Shown here: positions 53,671-63,908 of the stretch, piece by piece
How positions within the stretch are numbered: position 1 is the stretch's first letter
How the letters are laid out: each line of letters opens with the position of its first letter
Origin: Paraburkholderia sp. LEh10
GTDB lineage: Bacteria > Pseudomonadota > Gammaproteobacteria > Burkholderiales > Burkholderiaceae
Assembly (NCBI RefSeq): GCF_017814945.1
Contig: NZ_JAGIPX010000050.1
Location: 1-64,000 of the forward strand
Reading direction: 5' to 3'
Length of the DNA: 64,000 nt
Position numbers and translations under genes: made by a program
Notes under the pieces: generated by a model
Database searches by the model: none
The model's input: only the letters and a program-made list of their open reading frames with translations
Told to the model about the DNA's origin: nothing

Positions 53671-55815
53671 TCAGGTCGCCGCCATTCCATCGTAGTCGCG
53701 GCCTTCTTCATACGCGGCCAGCAGATCCAGTAACGCTGCAGGGTCAGCGGGCTTGACAAGATAATGGTCGACACCCGCTTCCATCGCCTGGCGGATGCTT
53801 TCTTCCTGACCATAGCCGCTTAGCGCGACCATCAGCGCTGTCGGGCAATTGCTGCCCTGTCGGAGGTGACGCGCAAGCTCATAACCCGTCATGTCGGGAA
53901 GCCCAATGTCGAGCACGATCACATCGGGTTTCATCTCGGCGGCAACGCGCAGCGCCGACTCTCCGTCCGTCGCACATCGGACGACGTAGCCGTATATCGC
54001 GAGCAGCGCTTCGAGGCTCTCCGCGGAAGCCACGAGGTCATCGACCACGAGAACACGCGTCGCCATCTTGCGGTTCAGATGGACGACGGGCGCGAGCGTC
54101 GGCGCGACGCGCTCGGTCATGGTGCCGGGCAGGCGCACGGTGAACTCGGCGCCACGGCCGGGCCCATCGCTTTTGCACTGGACAGAGCCTCCGTGCAGTT
54201 CCGTCAGATGCCGGACCAGCGTGAGTCCGATGCCGAGTCCGCCCAGCGACCGATGCAACGAAGCGTCGGCCTGCGCGAACAGATCGAACACGTGCGGCAG
54301 AAACGCCGCGTCGATGCCTTGCCCGTCATCCGCGACGGTAATCGATGCGACGCCGTTCACGAAGCGCGTCGACAACGAGATATGCCCGCCTTGAGGCGTA
54401 AACTTGGACGCGTTGTTGAGCAGGTTCGAAACGATCCGCGCGAGCCGGACGACATCGCCATCGACGATGGCATCGACGGCCTCCTCGTCGCAACTCAACG
54501 TCTGCGAGCGGCGAATAAAGTGAGGCCGGCTGGTTTCGACCGCGCGGCCGATCACGACCGACAGCGGCACGGGCGCCTTGCGCAGCGTTACCGTGCCGCG
54601 CGCGATGCGCGAAACATCCAGCAGATCTTCGACGATGCGCACCATATGCTCGACCTGCGTGCCGACGATCTCGCTGGCCCAACGCAAGACCTCCGCGTCG
54701 CCCTTGTGCGCGCTGCGCATGACGGCTGCGGCGTTGGCGATCGGCGCAAGCGGATTGCGCAGTTCATGTGCGAGCATCGCGAGGAACTCGTTCTTGCGCC
54801 GGTCGCCATCGCGAATGGCGGAAAACAGCAACGCGTTCTCCAGCGCGATGGCGGCGCGGCTCACGAACTCCTGAACGAGTGTCGTCTGCTCGGGCGGCAT
54901 CGGCTCACCCGACGAACAGAGCACGATCACGCCCTTCTGGCTGCCTGTGTGCAACGGGAATGCCGTCACGCAGCGGATGCCTTCTGCACCGGGTTCGCCG
55001 CCGACGCTTTCACTGACGAATTCGTCTGCGGCGGGCTCGATGTGCGCGTCGCCATCGTGCAGCAATCTATGCACGAAGCAGTTCACGCGAGGAAAGTTCT
55101 CGGCAAGCGTACAAGACTGAAACGCTGCGAAATCGGGTGGCTCTGGATCGTTGCGTCTCGCCGCTCGCGCCGTCACACCCGTCGCAAACTCGCCGATGCT
55201 TCTGACGGCGACGAACGCCATGTCGGCGAATTCGCCCGATGCAAGTTCTACGATCCGCTGCAACGTGGTATCGATTTCAAGCGAACGGGTCAGCACGTGG
55301 CTTGCCGCCGCCAGAAAATCGGCGCGTTGCCGCGCGCGTTCAGCAACCGCCCTGCCTGCTTCCGCGCGCACGAAAGCCTCGCGCTCCTCCGCCCGTAACA
55401 GCAACTCCTTGTGCATCCGGTGCATTTCCACGAAGACCTTGACCTTCGAGCGCAGAATTTCCGGAACGACAGGTGCGGAAATATAGTCGACGGCGCCGAG
55501 CGAATACGCGCGCTTCATTTCCGATTCGTCGATGTAAGCGGTGACGAAGATGATGGGCGTGCTGGCCGTGCGCCTGTACGTGCGCAGCATTGACGCCGTC
55601 TCGAGGCCATCCATGCCGGGCATGTTGACATCGAGCAGAACCACGGCAAAGTTTCGCTCGAGCACGGCTTTCAGCGCTTCGCGTCCCGAGCCGACCGTAA
55701 TCACGTTCTCGCCCAATTCCTCCAGAATCGTGCGCATCACCACGAGCTGCTGCGGCAGATCGTCCACGACAAGGATGTTGACAGGCTGCCGCGACGAGGC
55801 TACGGCGTTGTCCAT
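53671..55815 (-). CDS. Hybrid signalling protein REC-GAF-histidine kinase-REC
   Basis: The 714-residue soluble protein has an N-terminal receiver (about 12-130; D62 in VVLLDVNMPGMDG), a helical linker, a GAF domain (about 165-330), and HisKA with H350 in NEFLAMLAHELRNPLAPIAN. An ATPase domain follows (NLLNNASKFTPQGG, DDGQGIDAAFLPHVFDLFAQ, GGLGIGLTLVRHL), then a C-terminal receiver from RVLVVDDLVASAES with VIVLDIGLPDMTG. In the first receiver the usual conserved lysine position reads alanine (DYISAPVVPE). It begins 9 bp after the large HAMP kinase gene and is surely co-transcribed, suggesting one phosphorelay. No membrane segment. Confidence 0.9.
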   Translation of the reverse strand: MDNAVASSRQPVNILVVDDLPQQLVVMRTILEELGENVITVGSGREALKAVLERNFAVVLLDVNMPGMDGLETASMLRTYRRTASTPIIFVTAYIDESEMKRAYSLGAVDYISAPVVPEILRSKVKVFVEMHRMHKELLLRAEEREAFVRAEAGRAVAERARQRADFLAAASHVLTRSLEIDTTLQRIVELASGEFADMAFVAVRSIGEFATGVTARAARRNDPEPPDFAAFQSCTLAENFPRVNCFVHRLLHDGDAHIEPAADEFVSESVGGEPGAEGIRCVTAFPLHTGSQKGVIVLCSSGEPMPPEQTTLVQEFVSRAAIALENALLFSAIRDGDRRKNEFLAMLAHELRNPLAPIANAAAVMRSAHKGDAEVLRWASEIVGTQVEHMVRIVEDLLDVSRIARGTVTLRKAPVPLSVVIGRAVETSRPHFIRRSQTLSCDEEAVDAIVDGDVVRLARIVSNLLNNASKFTPQGGHISLSTRFVNGVASITVADDGQGIDAAFLPHVFDLFAQADASLHRSLGGLGIGLTLVRHLTELHGGSVQCKSDGPGRGAEFTVRLPGTMTERVAPTLAPVVHLNRKMATRVLVVDDLVASAESLEALLAIYGYVVRCATDGESALRVAAEMKPDVIVLDIGLPDMTGYELARHLRQGSNCPTALMVALSGYGQEESIRQAMEAGVDHYLVKPADPAALLDLLAAYEEGRDYDGMAAT

Positions 55816-55824
55816 GACCGTCTC

Positions 55825-58800
55825 CTAGCGGTGCAGCCATGCATGAAGCACCGCGAGAAGATCTTCGCGGTTCACCGGCTTCGACAGATAGTCCCACGCA
55901 CCCGCTTCGATGCAGCGCTCGCGATCACCTTTCATCGCTTTCGCGGTGACGGCGATGATCGGCAATGTGCGGCCGACGGGACGCTTGCGGATCTCTCGCG
56001 TGGTCGCGAGCCCGTCCATCTCCGGCATCATGATGTCCATCAGCACGATGTCGATTTCAGGGTCTTCTTCTACGAGCCGGATCGCATCCCTGCCGTTGTC
56101 CGCCCACACGTGACGCATCCCGTGATCTTCCAGGACAGTCGCGAGCGCGAAGATGTTGCGCATGTCGTCATCCACGATGAGCGCCTTGCGCCCTGCAAGA
56201 GCAGCGCTGGAACCGTGCAATCGATCGACGACCGCGCGTGCCTCGTCGGAAAGCCATTTCCGGTCGAGGTGCAGCGCCGCGACGGTCGCATCGAGCAGGC
56301 GGTGCATGTCGGAGGCTACGTATGGCCTGAGGCTTTCGACGGCGCGCATCCACGGCCCGGGTTCTTTTCCGGGCGCAAAGACGATGAGCGACAGGGGCGC
56401 TAAAAGCGCTCTGCCCGCAAGCGTTGCGTTCATGTCACGAATGCCCGTTTCGAGCATTTCCGCCGAAATCACGACGGCAGATGGATCATGAGTGGCCAGT
56501 GCCTTCATCAGTTCATCGCGCGTCATTGCGAACACAGTCGAGACCTTCTCGCACGAGACAAGCGCGGAGAATTGCTCCCGCTCGCTCGAATCAGGCAGCA
56601 CGACGACGAGCTCGCGCGGCGTCGTATCGGCATAGCGCGCCAGTACGCCCAACGCGTCGTCCAGTGTCTCGCGCGACTGGATCGGCTTCGCGAGAAACGC
56701 GAGTGCGCCCGCCTGCAGTGCGCGCTCGCGCGACTCGTCCGTTGAGATCACGCACACCGGCATGTGTCGCGTCGCCATATCGTTCTTGAGGCGGCCCAGT
56801 ACTCGCCAGCCGTCCATATCCGGCAGAAACAGATCGAGCGTGATCACGTCGGGCTTGAACTGGTCGGCGAGCGTCAACGCTGGTGCGCCGAGTGGCGTGA
56901 CGAGCCCCTTGAATCCCTGTTCCCTCGCTGCGTCGAGCAGGAAATGCGCGAACGCCAGATCGTTCTCGACGATCAGCAGCACCCGCTCCCCCGGCATGAT
57001 GTTGAAGCGGTCGTCGTCCGGCAATTCCGCCAGTTCGCGCGACTCGTTGACGACGGTATCGATGAACTCGTGCGCCGCGAGCGCGTCGGCGTCGCTTACG
57101 CCGTCAACCCCGCGCGAGGCGACAGTTGTATCGTCGTCGGAAACGGCGACAGTCTTGCGGGCTACACGACCTGTCTCGCTCGACAAAGGCAAATAGAGCG
57201 TAAAAGTACTCCCCTTATTCGGCGAGCTGACGAGCCGGATCTCTCCACCGAGCAGTTTCGACAGTTCACGGCTGATCGCCAGACCAAGGCCCGTGCCGCC
57301 GTATTTTCGGCTGGTGCTGCCATCGGCCTGCTGAAATGCCTCGAAGATGATCTGCTGCTTGTCAGCCGAAATGCCAATACCTGTGTCTGACACTGAGAAC
57401 GCAATGACTTCTTGTGCGCGGTTGAGTTCTTCGTTGTCCGCGACCCACCCGCCGAATACTTCTTCGATCGACAGCGTGACATGTCCTCTATGCGTGAACT
57501 TGAAAGCGTTCGACAGCAGATTTTTCAATATCTGCTGCAAGCGCTTGATGTCCGTGTGTATCGATGCAGGCAGGCGTGTGCCGAGATGAATGACGAAGTC
57601 GACGTTGCGCGATTCCGCAACATGGCGGAACGTGCGTTCCACATACGACGTCAAATCGGCCAGCCGATGCTCGGCGAAATCCATCACGACCGTACCCGAT
57701 TCGATCTTCGACAGGTCGAGAATGTCGTTGATCAGCATCAGCAACTCGTTGCCTGATGAGTGAATGGTTCGCGAGAACTCGATCTGTTTCGTCGAAAGGT
57801 TGCCCTCCGGGTTCTTGCATAGCTGATCGGAAAGTATCAGCAGGCTATTGAGCGGCGTGCGCAGCTCGTGAGACATGTTGGCAAGAAATTCCGACTTGTA
57901 CTTCGACGTCAATGCAAGCTGCTTTGCCTTTTCTTCGAGCGCCTGGCGCGCCTGCTCGACTTCGGTATTCTTGCGCTCCACTTCCTGGTTCTGATGCGCC
58001 AGAAGACGCGCTTTTTCCTGCAGTTCCTCGTTGGTCTGCTGCAACTCCTGCTGGCGGCTTTGCAATTCGCGCGCAAGCGATTGCGACTGCTTGAGCAGAT
58101 CCTCCGTTCGCGTATTGGCCTCGATCGTGTTGATGACGATGCCGATACTCTCCGTCAGCTGATCGAGGAACGCTAGATGGGTCGGATTGAAGCACTCGGA
58201 AGAAGCGAGTTCGATGACGCCTTTTACCTGCCCTTCAAAGACGATCGGCAACACCAGAACGTTTTGCGGCACGATGCTGACGAGGCCGGACGTAATGCGA
58301 ATGCTGTCGTCTGCCGACGGCTTTAGCAGGATCTTTCTTCGCTCCACCGCGCATTGACCGACGAGTCCCTCGCCCAGTTGCATGCGCTTGCCATGCGACA
58401 GATGACCGCTCGATGCATAGCTCGCCATCAGCCGCAGCAACGCCGCGTCGTCGGCGGAATCGAGCACGAAGAATTCGGCCTGCTGCACGCCGACAACGGG
58501 CGCAAGTTCGGAGAGGATCAACTGACCGACAGCGACGAGGTCTTTCTGCCCCTGCAGCATGCGGCTGAACTTCGCGAGATTCGTCTTGAGCCAGTCCTGC
58601 TCCGTATTCACCTGCGTCGTGTCCTTCAGGTTACGGATCATCTCGTTGATCGTATCCTTCAGGGCCGCGACTTCGCCGAGTGCCTCGACCGTGATCGACC
58701 GCGTGAGGTCGCCCTGCGTGACGGCCGTCGCCACTTCGGCGATTGCGCGCACCTGTGTCGTCAGATTCGCCGCAAGCTGGTTGACGTTTTCCGTCAACCC

Positions 58801-61800
58801 TTTCCAGGTACCCGATGCACCCGGCACTTTCGCCTGTCCGCCGAGCTTGCCTTCTACGCCGACCTCGCGCGCCACGGTCGTCACCTGATCGGCAAAGGTC
58901 GCGAGCGTTTCCGTCATGCTGTTGATGGTGTCGGCAAGCGCCGCTATTTCACCTTTCGCCTCGACGGTCAGCTTGCGCGCGAGATCGCCGTTTGCCACGG
59001 CTGTGACCACCTTGGCAATGCCGCGCACCTGACTGGTCAGATTACCCGCCATGAAGTTGACGTTGTCAGTCAGATCCTTCCACGTGCCCGCCACGCCTTG
59101 CACGTATGCCTGGCCACCGAGCTTGCCCTCGGTGCCCACCTCGCGCGCGACGCGCGTCACCTCGGATGCAAACGAGCGCAACTGGTCGACCATCGTGTTG
59201 ATCGTGTTCTTCAGTTCGAGAATTTCGCCTTTCACATCGACGGTGATTTTCTTCGACAGGTCCCCCGCCGCCACGGCCTTCGTCACGTCTGCGATGTTGC
59301 GCACCTGGCTAGTCAGATTGCCCGCCATGAAGTTGACGTTGTCAGTCAGATCCTTCCAAGTGCCCGCCACGCCCTGCACATCCGCCTGGCCGCCCAGCTT
59401 GCCCTCGGTGCCCACCTCACGCGCGACACGCGTCACCTCGGATGCAAACGAGCCGAGCTGGTCCACCATCGTGTTGATGGTGTTCTTCAGTTCGAGTATT
59501 TCGCCCTTCACATCGACGGTGATCTGCTTCGACAAGTCGCCCGCCGCCACCGCCTTTGTCACGTCAGCGATGTTGCGCACCTGGCTCGTCAGATTGCCCG
59601 CCATGAAGTTGACGTTGTCAGTCAGATCCTTCCACGTGCCCGCGACGCCCTGCACATCCGCCTGGCCGCCGAGCTTGCCTTCCGTGCCGACTTCGCGTGC
59701 GACGCGCGTCACTTCGGACGCGAATGACCGCAACTGATCCACCATCGTGTTGATCGTGTTCTTCAGTTCGAGAATTTCGCCCTTCACATCGACGGTGATT
59801 TTCTTCGACAGGTCGCCCGCTGCCACCGCCGTCGTGACGTCCGCGATGTTGCGCACTTGCGCTGTCAGGTTGCTACCCATCGAATTGACAGAGTCGGTCA
59901 GATCTTTCCACGTGCCCGCGACGCCCTGCACATCAGCCTGGCCGCCGAGCTTGCCTTCCGTGCCGACTTCGCGCGCCACGCGCGTCACTTCTGACGCGAA
60001 TGAGCTGAGTTGATCGACCATCGTGTTGATGGTGTTCTTCAGTTCGAGTATTTCGCCCTTCACATCGACGGTGATTTTCTTCGACAGGTCACCCGCTGCC
60101 ACCGCCGTCGTGACCTCGGCAATGTTGCGCACTTGCGCTGTCAGGTTGCTCCCCATCGAGTTGACCGAGTCCGTCAGATCCTTCCACGTGCCTGCCACGC
60201 CCTGCACGTCGGCCTGGCCGCCCAGCTTGCCTTCCGTGCCGACTTCACGCGCGACTCTCGTCACTTCGGACGCGAATGACCGCAACTGATCCACCATCGT
60301 GTTGATGGTGTTCTTCAGTTCGAGAATTTCGCCTTTCACATCGACGGTGATCTTTTTCGACAGGTCACCCGCTGCCACAGCCGTCGTGACGTCCGCGATG
60401 TTGCGCACTTGCGCCGTCAGGTTGCTGCCCATCGAATTGACGGAGTCGGTCAGATCCTTCCACGTGCCCGCTACGCCCTGCACATCCGCCTGGCCTCCGA
60501 GCTTGCCTTCCGTACCGACCTCGCGCGCGACGCGCGTCACTTCTGAAGCGAACGAACGCAACTGATCCACCATCGTGTTGATGGTGTTCTTCAATTCGAG
60601 GATTTCGCCTTTGACGTCTACCGTGATCTTCTTCGAAAGATCGCCTGCGGCCACGGCCTTCGTTACTTCAGCGATGTTCCGAACCTGGCTCGTGAGGTTG
60701 CCCGCCATGAAGTTGACGTTGTCAGTCAGGTCCTTCCACGTACCCGCGACGCCCTTTACGTCGGCTTGGCCACCGAGCTTGCCCTCTGTGCCGACCTCGC
60801 GCGCGACGCGCGTCACTTCTGAAGCAAACGAGCGCAACTGGTCCACCATCGTGTTGATGGTGTTCTTCAGTTCGAGGATTTCGCCCTTGACGTCGACGGT
60901 GATCTTCTTGGACAGATCGCCCGCTGCGACCGCCTTCGTCACTTCGGCGATATTGCGCACCTGGCTCGTGAGATTGCCTGCCATGGAGTTGACCGAGTCG
61001 GTCAGATCTTTCCACGTACCCGCCACGCCCTGCACATCAGCCTGGCCGCCGAGCTTGCCTTCCGTGCCCACCTCGCGCGCAACGCGCGTCACTTCGACGG
61101 CGAACGTACCGAGTTGCTCGACCATCGTGTTGATCGTCTTCGCGGTCCGAAGAAACTCGCCCTGCAATGGCCGGCCATCGGCTTCGAGCGCCATGCTCTT
61201 CGAAAGATCGCCTTGCGCGACTGCGCCGATGACACGGGCCACTTCGCTTGTCGGATGAACGAGGTCTGCGATCAGCGAGTTCACCGCGTCGATCGAGTCA
61301 CCCCAGAACCCGCGCGCATACGGAAGCGCCGCGCGCTCTTTCAAACGTCCTTCCTTGCCCACGACTTTACTCAAGCGGCCGAGTTCTTCCGACATGTGGA
61401 TATTCTGCTCGACGACGCTATTAAAAACATGCGCTACTTTGCCGTGCATGCCTGTCCAGTCCGCAGGCAATGAAGCGGCTTCGCCTTTCTGCAAGGCCGC
61501 TAGCGCCAGAAGCACAGTTCTCGTGCATTCATGCGCGGTCATCATGTTGTCAAAGAGAAGATTGACGTGGGACGCACTGTCGAGCCATATTCCCGCTAGC
61601 GCATCGCTCTCGATTGCAATTTCCTTACGAAGAAAACCGTGGCCAGAGAGGCGCCTCGACATGCTGCCGAGATCCTGTGCGATGCGTCCCGTCTGCAGGG
61701 CAAGGCTGTTGAATTCGGAGGCCGCCTTTCCGGCTTCGCCTGTCCAGTCGTCCGGCAAACGATGCGATGCGTCACCACGTCGAAGCGCACTGAGCGCTGC

Positions 61801-61968
61801 GGCGATACGGGCAAACTGATCGCTGGATTGCTGCGGTGACTCGACTTCGAACGTTTCCATGCGTTCCTCACGTGTCGCGGGTAAGCGGCTCATGTCGTTT
61901 ATTTTGGACTTCGATTCTGGAGTGGACGCCGCGCTGATCGGCTTCTCCGATGGACCGCTCTGATACAC
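55825..61968 (-). CDS. Giant soluble hybrid histidine kinase with a tandem HAMP array
   Basis: The 2,047-residue protein (or 2,011 from ATG 61860, METFEVESPQQ) has no evident membrane helix. N-terminal HAMP-like segments (about 50-250) are followed by ten HAMP-type units: a diverged first, seven near-identical 92-residue repeats (VRNIAEVTKAVAAGDLSKKI...), then two diverged. A GAF domain follows (about 1140-1270), a coiled coil, HisKA with SEFLANMSHELRTPLN near 1363, and an ATPase domain (GTGLGLAISRELSKLLGG). Three receiver domains end the protein: the first with ITLDLFLPDMDG, the second degenerate, the third complete with IVLMDIMMPEMDG. HAMP arrays of this kind occur in group III fungal-type osmosensor kinases and bacterial relatives. 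The downstream kinase is probably its partner. Confidence 0.9.
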   Translation of the reverse strand: MYQSGPSEKPISAASTPESKSKINDMSRLPATREERMETFEVESPQQSSDQFARIAAALSALRRGDASHRLPDDWTGEAGKAASEFNSLALQTGRIAQDLGSMSRRLSGHGFLRKEIAIESDALAGIWLDSASHVNLLFDNMMTAHECTRTVLLALAALQKGEAASLPADWTGMHGKVAHVFNSVVEQNIHMSEELGRLSKVVGKEGRLKERAALPYARGFWGDSIDAVNSLIADLVHPTSEVARVIGAVAQGDLSKSMALEADGRPLQGEFLRTAKTINTMVEQLGTFAVEVTRVAREVGTEGKLGGQADVQGVAGTWKDLTDSVNSMAGNLTSQVRNIAEVTKAVAAGDLSKKITVDVKGEILELKNTINTMVDQLRSFASEVTRVAREVGTEGKLGGQADVKGVAGTWKDLTDNVNFMAGNLTSQVRNIAEVTKAVAAGDLSKKITVDVKGEILELKNTINTMVDQLRSFASEVTRVAREVGTEGKLGGQADVQGVAGTWKDLTDSVNSMGSNLTAQVRNIADVTTAVAAGDLSKKITVDVKGEILELKNTINTMVDQLRSFASEVTRVAREVGTEGKLGGQADVQGVAGTWKDLTDSVNSMGSNLTAQVRNIAEVTTAVAAGDLSKKITVDVKGEILELKNTINTMVDQLSSFASEVTRVAREVGTEGKLGGQADVQGVAGTWKDLTDSVNSMGSNLTAQVRNIADVTTAVAAGDLSKKITVDVKGEILELKNTINTMVDQLRSFASEVTRVAREVGTEGKLGGQADVQGVAGTWKDLTDNVNFMAGNLTSQVRNIADVTKAVAAGDLSKQITVDVKGEILELKNTINTMVDQLGSFASEVTRVAREVGTEGKLGGQADVQGVAGTWKDLTDNVNFMAGNLTSQVRNIADVTKAVAAGDLSKKITVDVKGEILELKNTINTMVDQLRSFASEVTRVAREVGTEGKLGGQAYVQGVAGTWKDLTDNVNFMAGNLTSQVRGIAKVVTAVANGDLARKLTVEAKGEIAALADTINSMTETLATFADQVTTVAREVGVEGKLGGQAKVPGASGTWKGLTENVNQLAANLTTQVRAIAEVATAVTQGDLTRSITVEALGEVAALKDTINEMIRNLKDTTQVNTEQDWLKTNLAKFSRMLQGQKDLVAVGQLILSELAPVVGVQQAEFFVLDSADDAALLRLMASYASSGHLSHGKRMQLGEGLVGQCAVERRKILLKPSADDSIRITSGLVSIVPQNVLVLPIVFEGQVKGVIELASSECFNPTHLAFLDQLTESIGIVINTIEANTRTEDLLKQSQSLARELQSRQQELQQTNEELQEKARLLAHQNQEVERKNTEVEQARQALEEKAKQLALTSKYKSEFLANMSHELRTPLNSLLILSDQLCKNPEGNLSTKQIEFSRTIHSSGNELLMLINDILDLSKIESGTVVMDFAEHRLADLTSYVERTFRHVAESRNVDFVIHLGTRLPASIHTDIKRLQQILKNLLSNAFKFTHRGHVTLSIEEVFGGWVADNEELNRAQEVIAFSVSDTGIGISADKQQIIFEAFQQADGSTSRKYGGTGLGLAISRELSKLLGGEIRLVSSPNKGSTFTLYLPLSSETGRVARKTVAVSDDDTTVASRGVDGVSDADALAAHEFIDTVVNESRELAELPDDDRFNIMPGERVLLIVENDLAFAHFLLDAAREQGFKGLVTPLGAPALTLADQFKPDVITLDLFLPDMDGWRVLGRLKNDMATRHMPVCVISTDESRERALQAGALAFLAKPIQSRETLDDALGVLARYADTTPRELVVVLPDSSEREQFSALVSCEKVSTVFAMTRDELMKALATHDPSAVVISAEMLETGIRDMNATLAGRALLAPLSLIVFAPGKEPGPWMRAVESLRPYVASDMHRLLDATVAALHLDRKWLSDEARAVVDRLHGSSAALAGRKALIVDDDMRNIFALATVLEDHGMRHVWADNGRDAIRLVEEDPEIDIVLMDIMMPEMDGLATTREIRKRPVGRTLPIIAVTAKAMKGDRERCIEAGAWDYLSKPVNREDLLAVLHAWLHR
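59040..61010. repeat. 276-bp tandem DNA repeats encoding the HAMP array
   Basis: Seven 276-bp units are highly similar at DNA level. The segment TCCTTCCACGTGCCCGC and the TTCTTCAGTTCGAG segment recur at 276-bp intervals. The units differ by small blocks: some encode SVNSMGSNLTAQ and others NVNFMAGNLTSQ at the same place, as expected from gene conversion and unequal exchange. Copy number may vary and is prone to assembly collapse. Confidence 0.85.
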
Positions 61969-62384
61969 AGGAAATGACGGATGCTTTTGGCGTCACGCGT
62001 CTGCGTTTTGACGATTGCCCGCGTTGGGCACTCTGCCGGTCGTTTAATGTGACCTTGATGGTCGCGGCAAGGAATAGGTAAATCTACGGTGGGCTTTAAA
62101 GCAGCGGAAAATTGCGGGTTATAGCGAAGGATTAAGCGGTATATGTTTCCGGCTTGTCACCGTGTAATGTACTTTTTTCTTGACATCGCATCGATATCAG
62201 CCGGCTGAGGTGACATAATGACCGCCCATCTGAGCCCGGATGCAAAGTCTGCCTGGTGCCGCAGGACTGAGCGCGGACGGCGTATGGCGCAACCGTCTCT
62301 CACCGACAAACACGAGAACGATTCGGGCGCAGAGCGCCCGTTCGCCAGTTCAGCGGGAAAACATTTCGCCGTTCGTGATTTGAG
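61969..62384. other. 416-bp spacer upstream of the HAMP kinase operon
   Basis: It should hold the kinase operon promoter (- strand) and the 3' end of the CoA-transferase transcript. A TTGACA at 62180-62185 on the + strand has no matching -10. A 75-codon + strand frame from 62,218 overlaps the CoA-transferase gene antisense and is not called. Confidence 0.4.
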
Positions 62385-63908
62385 CTACCGCTTCGCCAGC
62401 CAAGCAGGCATCGACGACCCGCGCGGCACCAGCACCGTCGCATAGTGGCCCGGCGTGCGCGACATCCGCACTTGATCGGTCACACCCTGATAACGACCCG
62501 CTGACGTTTCAGCCGTAAAAAGATCAGGCTTCGCATTCTCATGCATGCTGCTCGAACCAGCCGTTTCGTGTGCGAACGTCTTATCGAACAGGCCGAGCGA
62601 ATAAAGCCACAACGACGCGCGTGACAGCGACACATGCACGCGATAGCTTCCGCCTTCTTCCGCGCGCCGCATCAAAGCAGCGAGCGCGCCCGTCGTCGCG
62701 AGCCACGCGACCATGTTGTCGTTGACGACCATCACGGGCGGCAACTGGGGCGCATCAGGCGTGCCCTCAAGCGTGGTGATGCCCGTGACGGCGCCCGCTG
62801 TCTGATCGAAGCCCGCGCGCGCCGCCCATGGCCCCGTCTCGCCATGCAGGCTCACCGTCACGTGGATGATGCCGGGGCGCAGTTGTGCGGCTTCCTCGGC
62901 AGTCAGCCCAACCTTGTCGAGGAACCCATGACGCCGGTTCGCATAGAAGATGTCCGCACCGCGCAGCAGTTCCTTGATGTGCGCGTTGCCTTCATTCGAA
63001 CCCACATCGATGAGGGTCGAGCGCACGCCGACGTTTGCCGTCGTGTACATCGTGTCCACTTCGAAATCGTCCGGGCGCCAGACGTTCAGCACATCTGCGC
63101 CGTGATAGGCGAGCGCGCGCCCGATTGCCGCTCCCGCGATGACCCGCGCCATGCCAAGCACACGAACGCCATCGAGCGGAGTAATGGGATCATTCGTGAA
63201 CGGCTCAGGGTCCGAATCACCGATCTTTTCGATCTGCACCAGCGGCATCGAAGACAAATGATCGATGTACTGTTTCTCCTGCATGAACTCTTGCGCGCTG
63301 CGCACCATCGGCATCACGACGCCGGCTGCCGAGCCGGCTTCCTCGAGTTCGCGCGCATCCCATTTGCGAAACGCTGCCGCGACGGATGCGGGGTCGTCAG
63401 TGCTTTGCAATAGCCGCAGCGCGGATGACCTGAGCCGTGGATAAAGATTGAATGGCATCATCCAGCGGCCGTCTCGCGTTTCGAAGAACGCGCGCATGAA
63501 CGGATTGGTCGGGTCCGCTGTATTGCGCGGCGCGTAACCGTTCAACAATTCCCATTTGCGCTCCCAGAACGGACAGAGCCGGCGCGGCGCCTTTCTGATG
63601 TCAAGATGCAGATCCTGTCCTTCGCCCGTGCGCTTTGCCCACAGCGCCGCCATCGCGACGGATTTCGTCATCAGCGCGAGGCCTGCCGCCGCGCCGAGAC
63701 GAAACACACTCGGCACAATGGGATCGGCGCCTTCGAAGGTGATCGATCCCCCCGTACTCGCGGGATCGATGCCGAACACGGCGAGCGTGCGCTTCAGATG
63801 CGCGTGAAGATCGAACGGAATATCCTCCGCGACGCGCTCACGCAGTGCGTTTTCAATCGAAGCTGTGGTCGCGTGCGCGGCCGCGCTGGAAGAATCGATA
63901 TGTGTCAT
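62385..63908 (-). CDS. CaiB/BaiF-family (class III) CoA-transferase
   Basis: The 507-residue protein resembles class III CoA-transferases: a C-terminal half starting PLDGVRVLGMARVIAGAAIG near residue 260, with DVLNVWRPDDFEVDT, LRPGIIHVTVSLHGETGPWA and GAVTGITTLEG. The N-terminal 240 residues hold a related, more diverged half (TGEGQDLHLDIRKAPRRLCP), so it is longer than the usual 400-residue enzymes. The family transfers CoA between carboxylic acids; the substrate is unknown. The ATG at 63908 (MTHIDSSS) is chosen over one 15 codons upstream. It appears separate from the kinase operon. Confidence 0.83.
   Translation of the reverse strand: MTHIDSSSAAAHATTASIENALRERVAEDIPFDLHAHLKRTLAVFGIDPASTGGSITFEGADPIVPSVFRLGAAAGLALMTKSVAMAALWAKRTGEGQDLHLDIRKAPRRLCPFWERKWELLNGYAPRNTADPTNPFMRAFFETRDGRWMMPFNLYPRLRSSALRLLQSTDDPASVAAAFRKWDARELEEAGSAAGVVMPMVRSAQEFMQEKQYIDHLSSMPLVQIEKIGDSDPEPFTNDPITPLDGVRVLGMARVIAGAAIGRALAYHGADVLNVWRPDDFEVDTMYTTANVGVRSTLIDVGSNEGNAHIKELLRGADIFYANRRHGFLDKVGLTAEEAAQLRPGIIHVTVSLHGETGPWAARAGFDQTAGAVTGITTLEGTPDAPQLPPVMVVNDNMVAWLATTGALAALMRRAEEGGSYRVHVSLSRASLWLYSLGLFDKTFAHETAGSSSMHENAKPDLFTAETSAGRYQGVTDQVRMSRTPGHYATVLVPRGSSMPAWLAKR

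Noticed and set aside
59747..60565. Series of similar 88-codon + strand frames
   Set aside because: They are antisense copies of the HAMP repeat units, not a gene family.
59040..61010. Regularly spaced repeats that could suggest a CRISPR array
   Set aside because: The period is 276 bp, the whole unit is repeated without unique spacers, and it encodes HAMP domains.
62180..62216. TTGACA and TGACATAATG on the + strand as a promoter and start
   Set aside because: No -10 box at proper spacing, and the following frame overlaps the CoA-transferase gene antisense.
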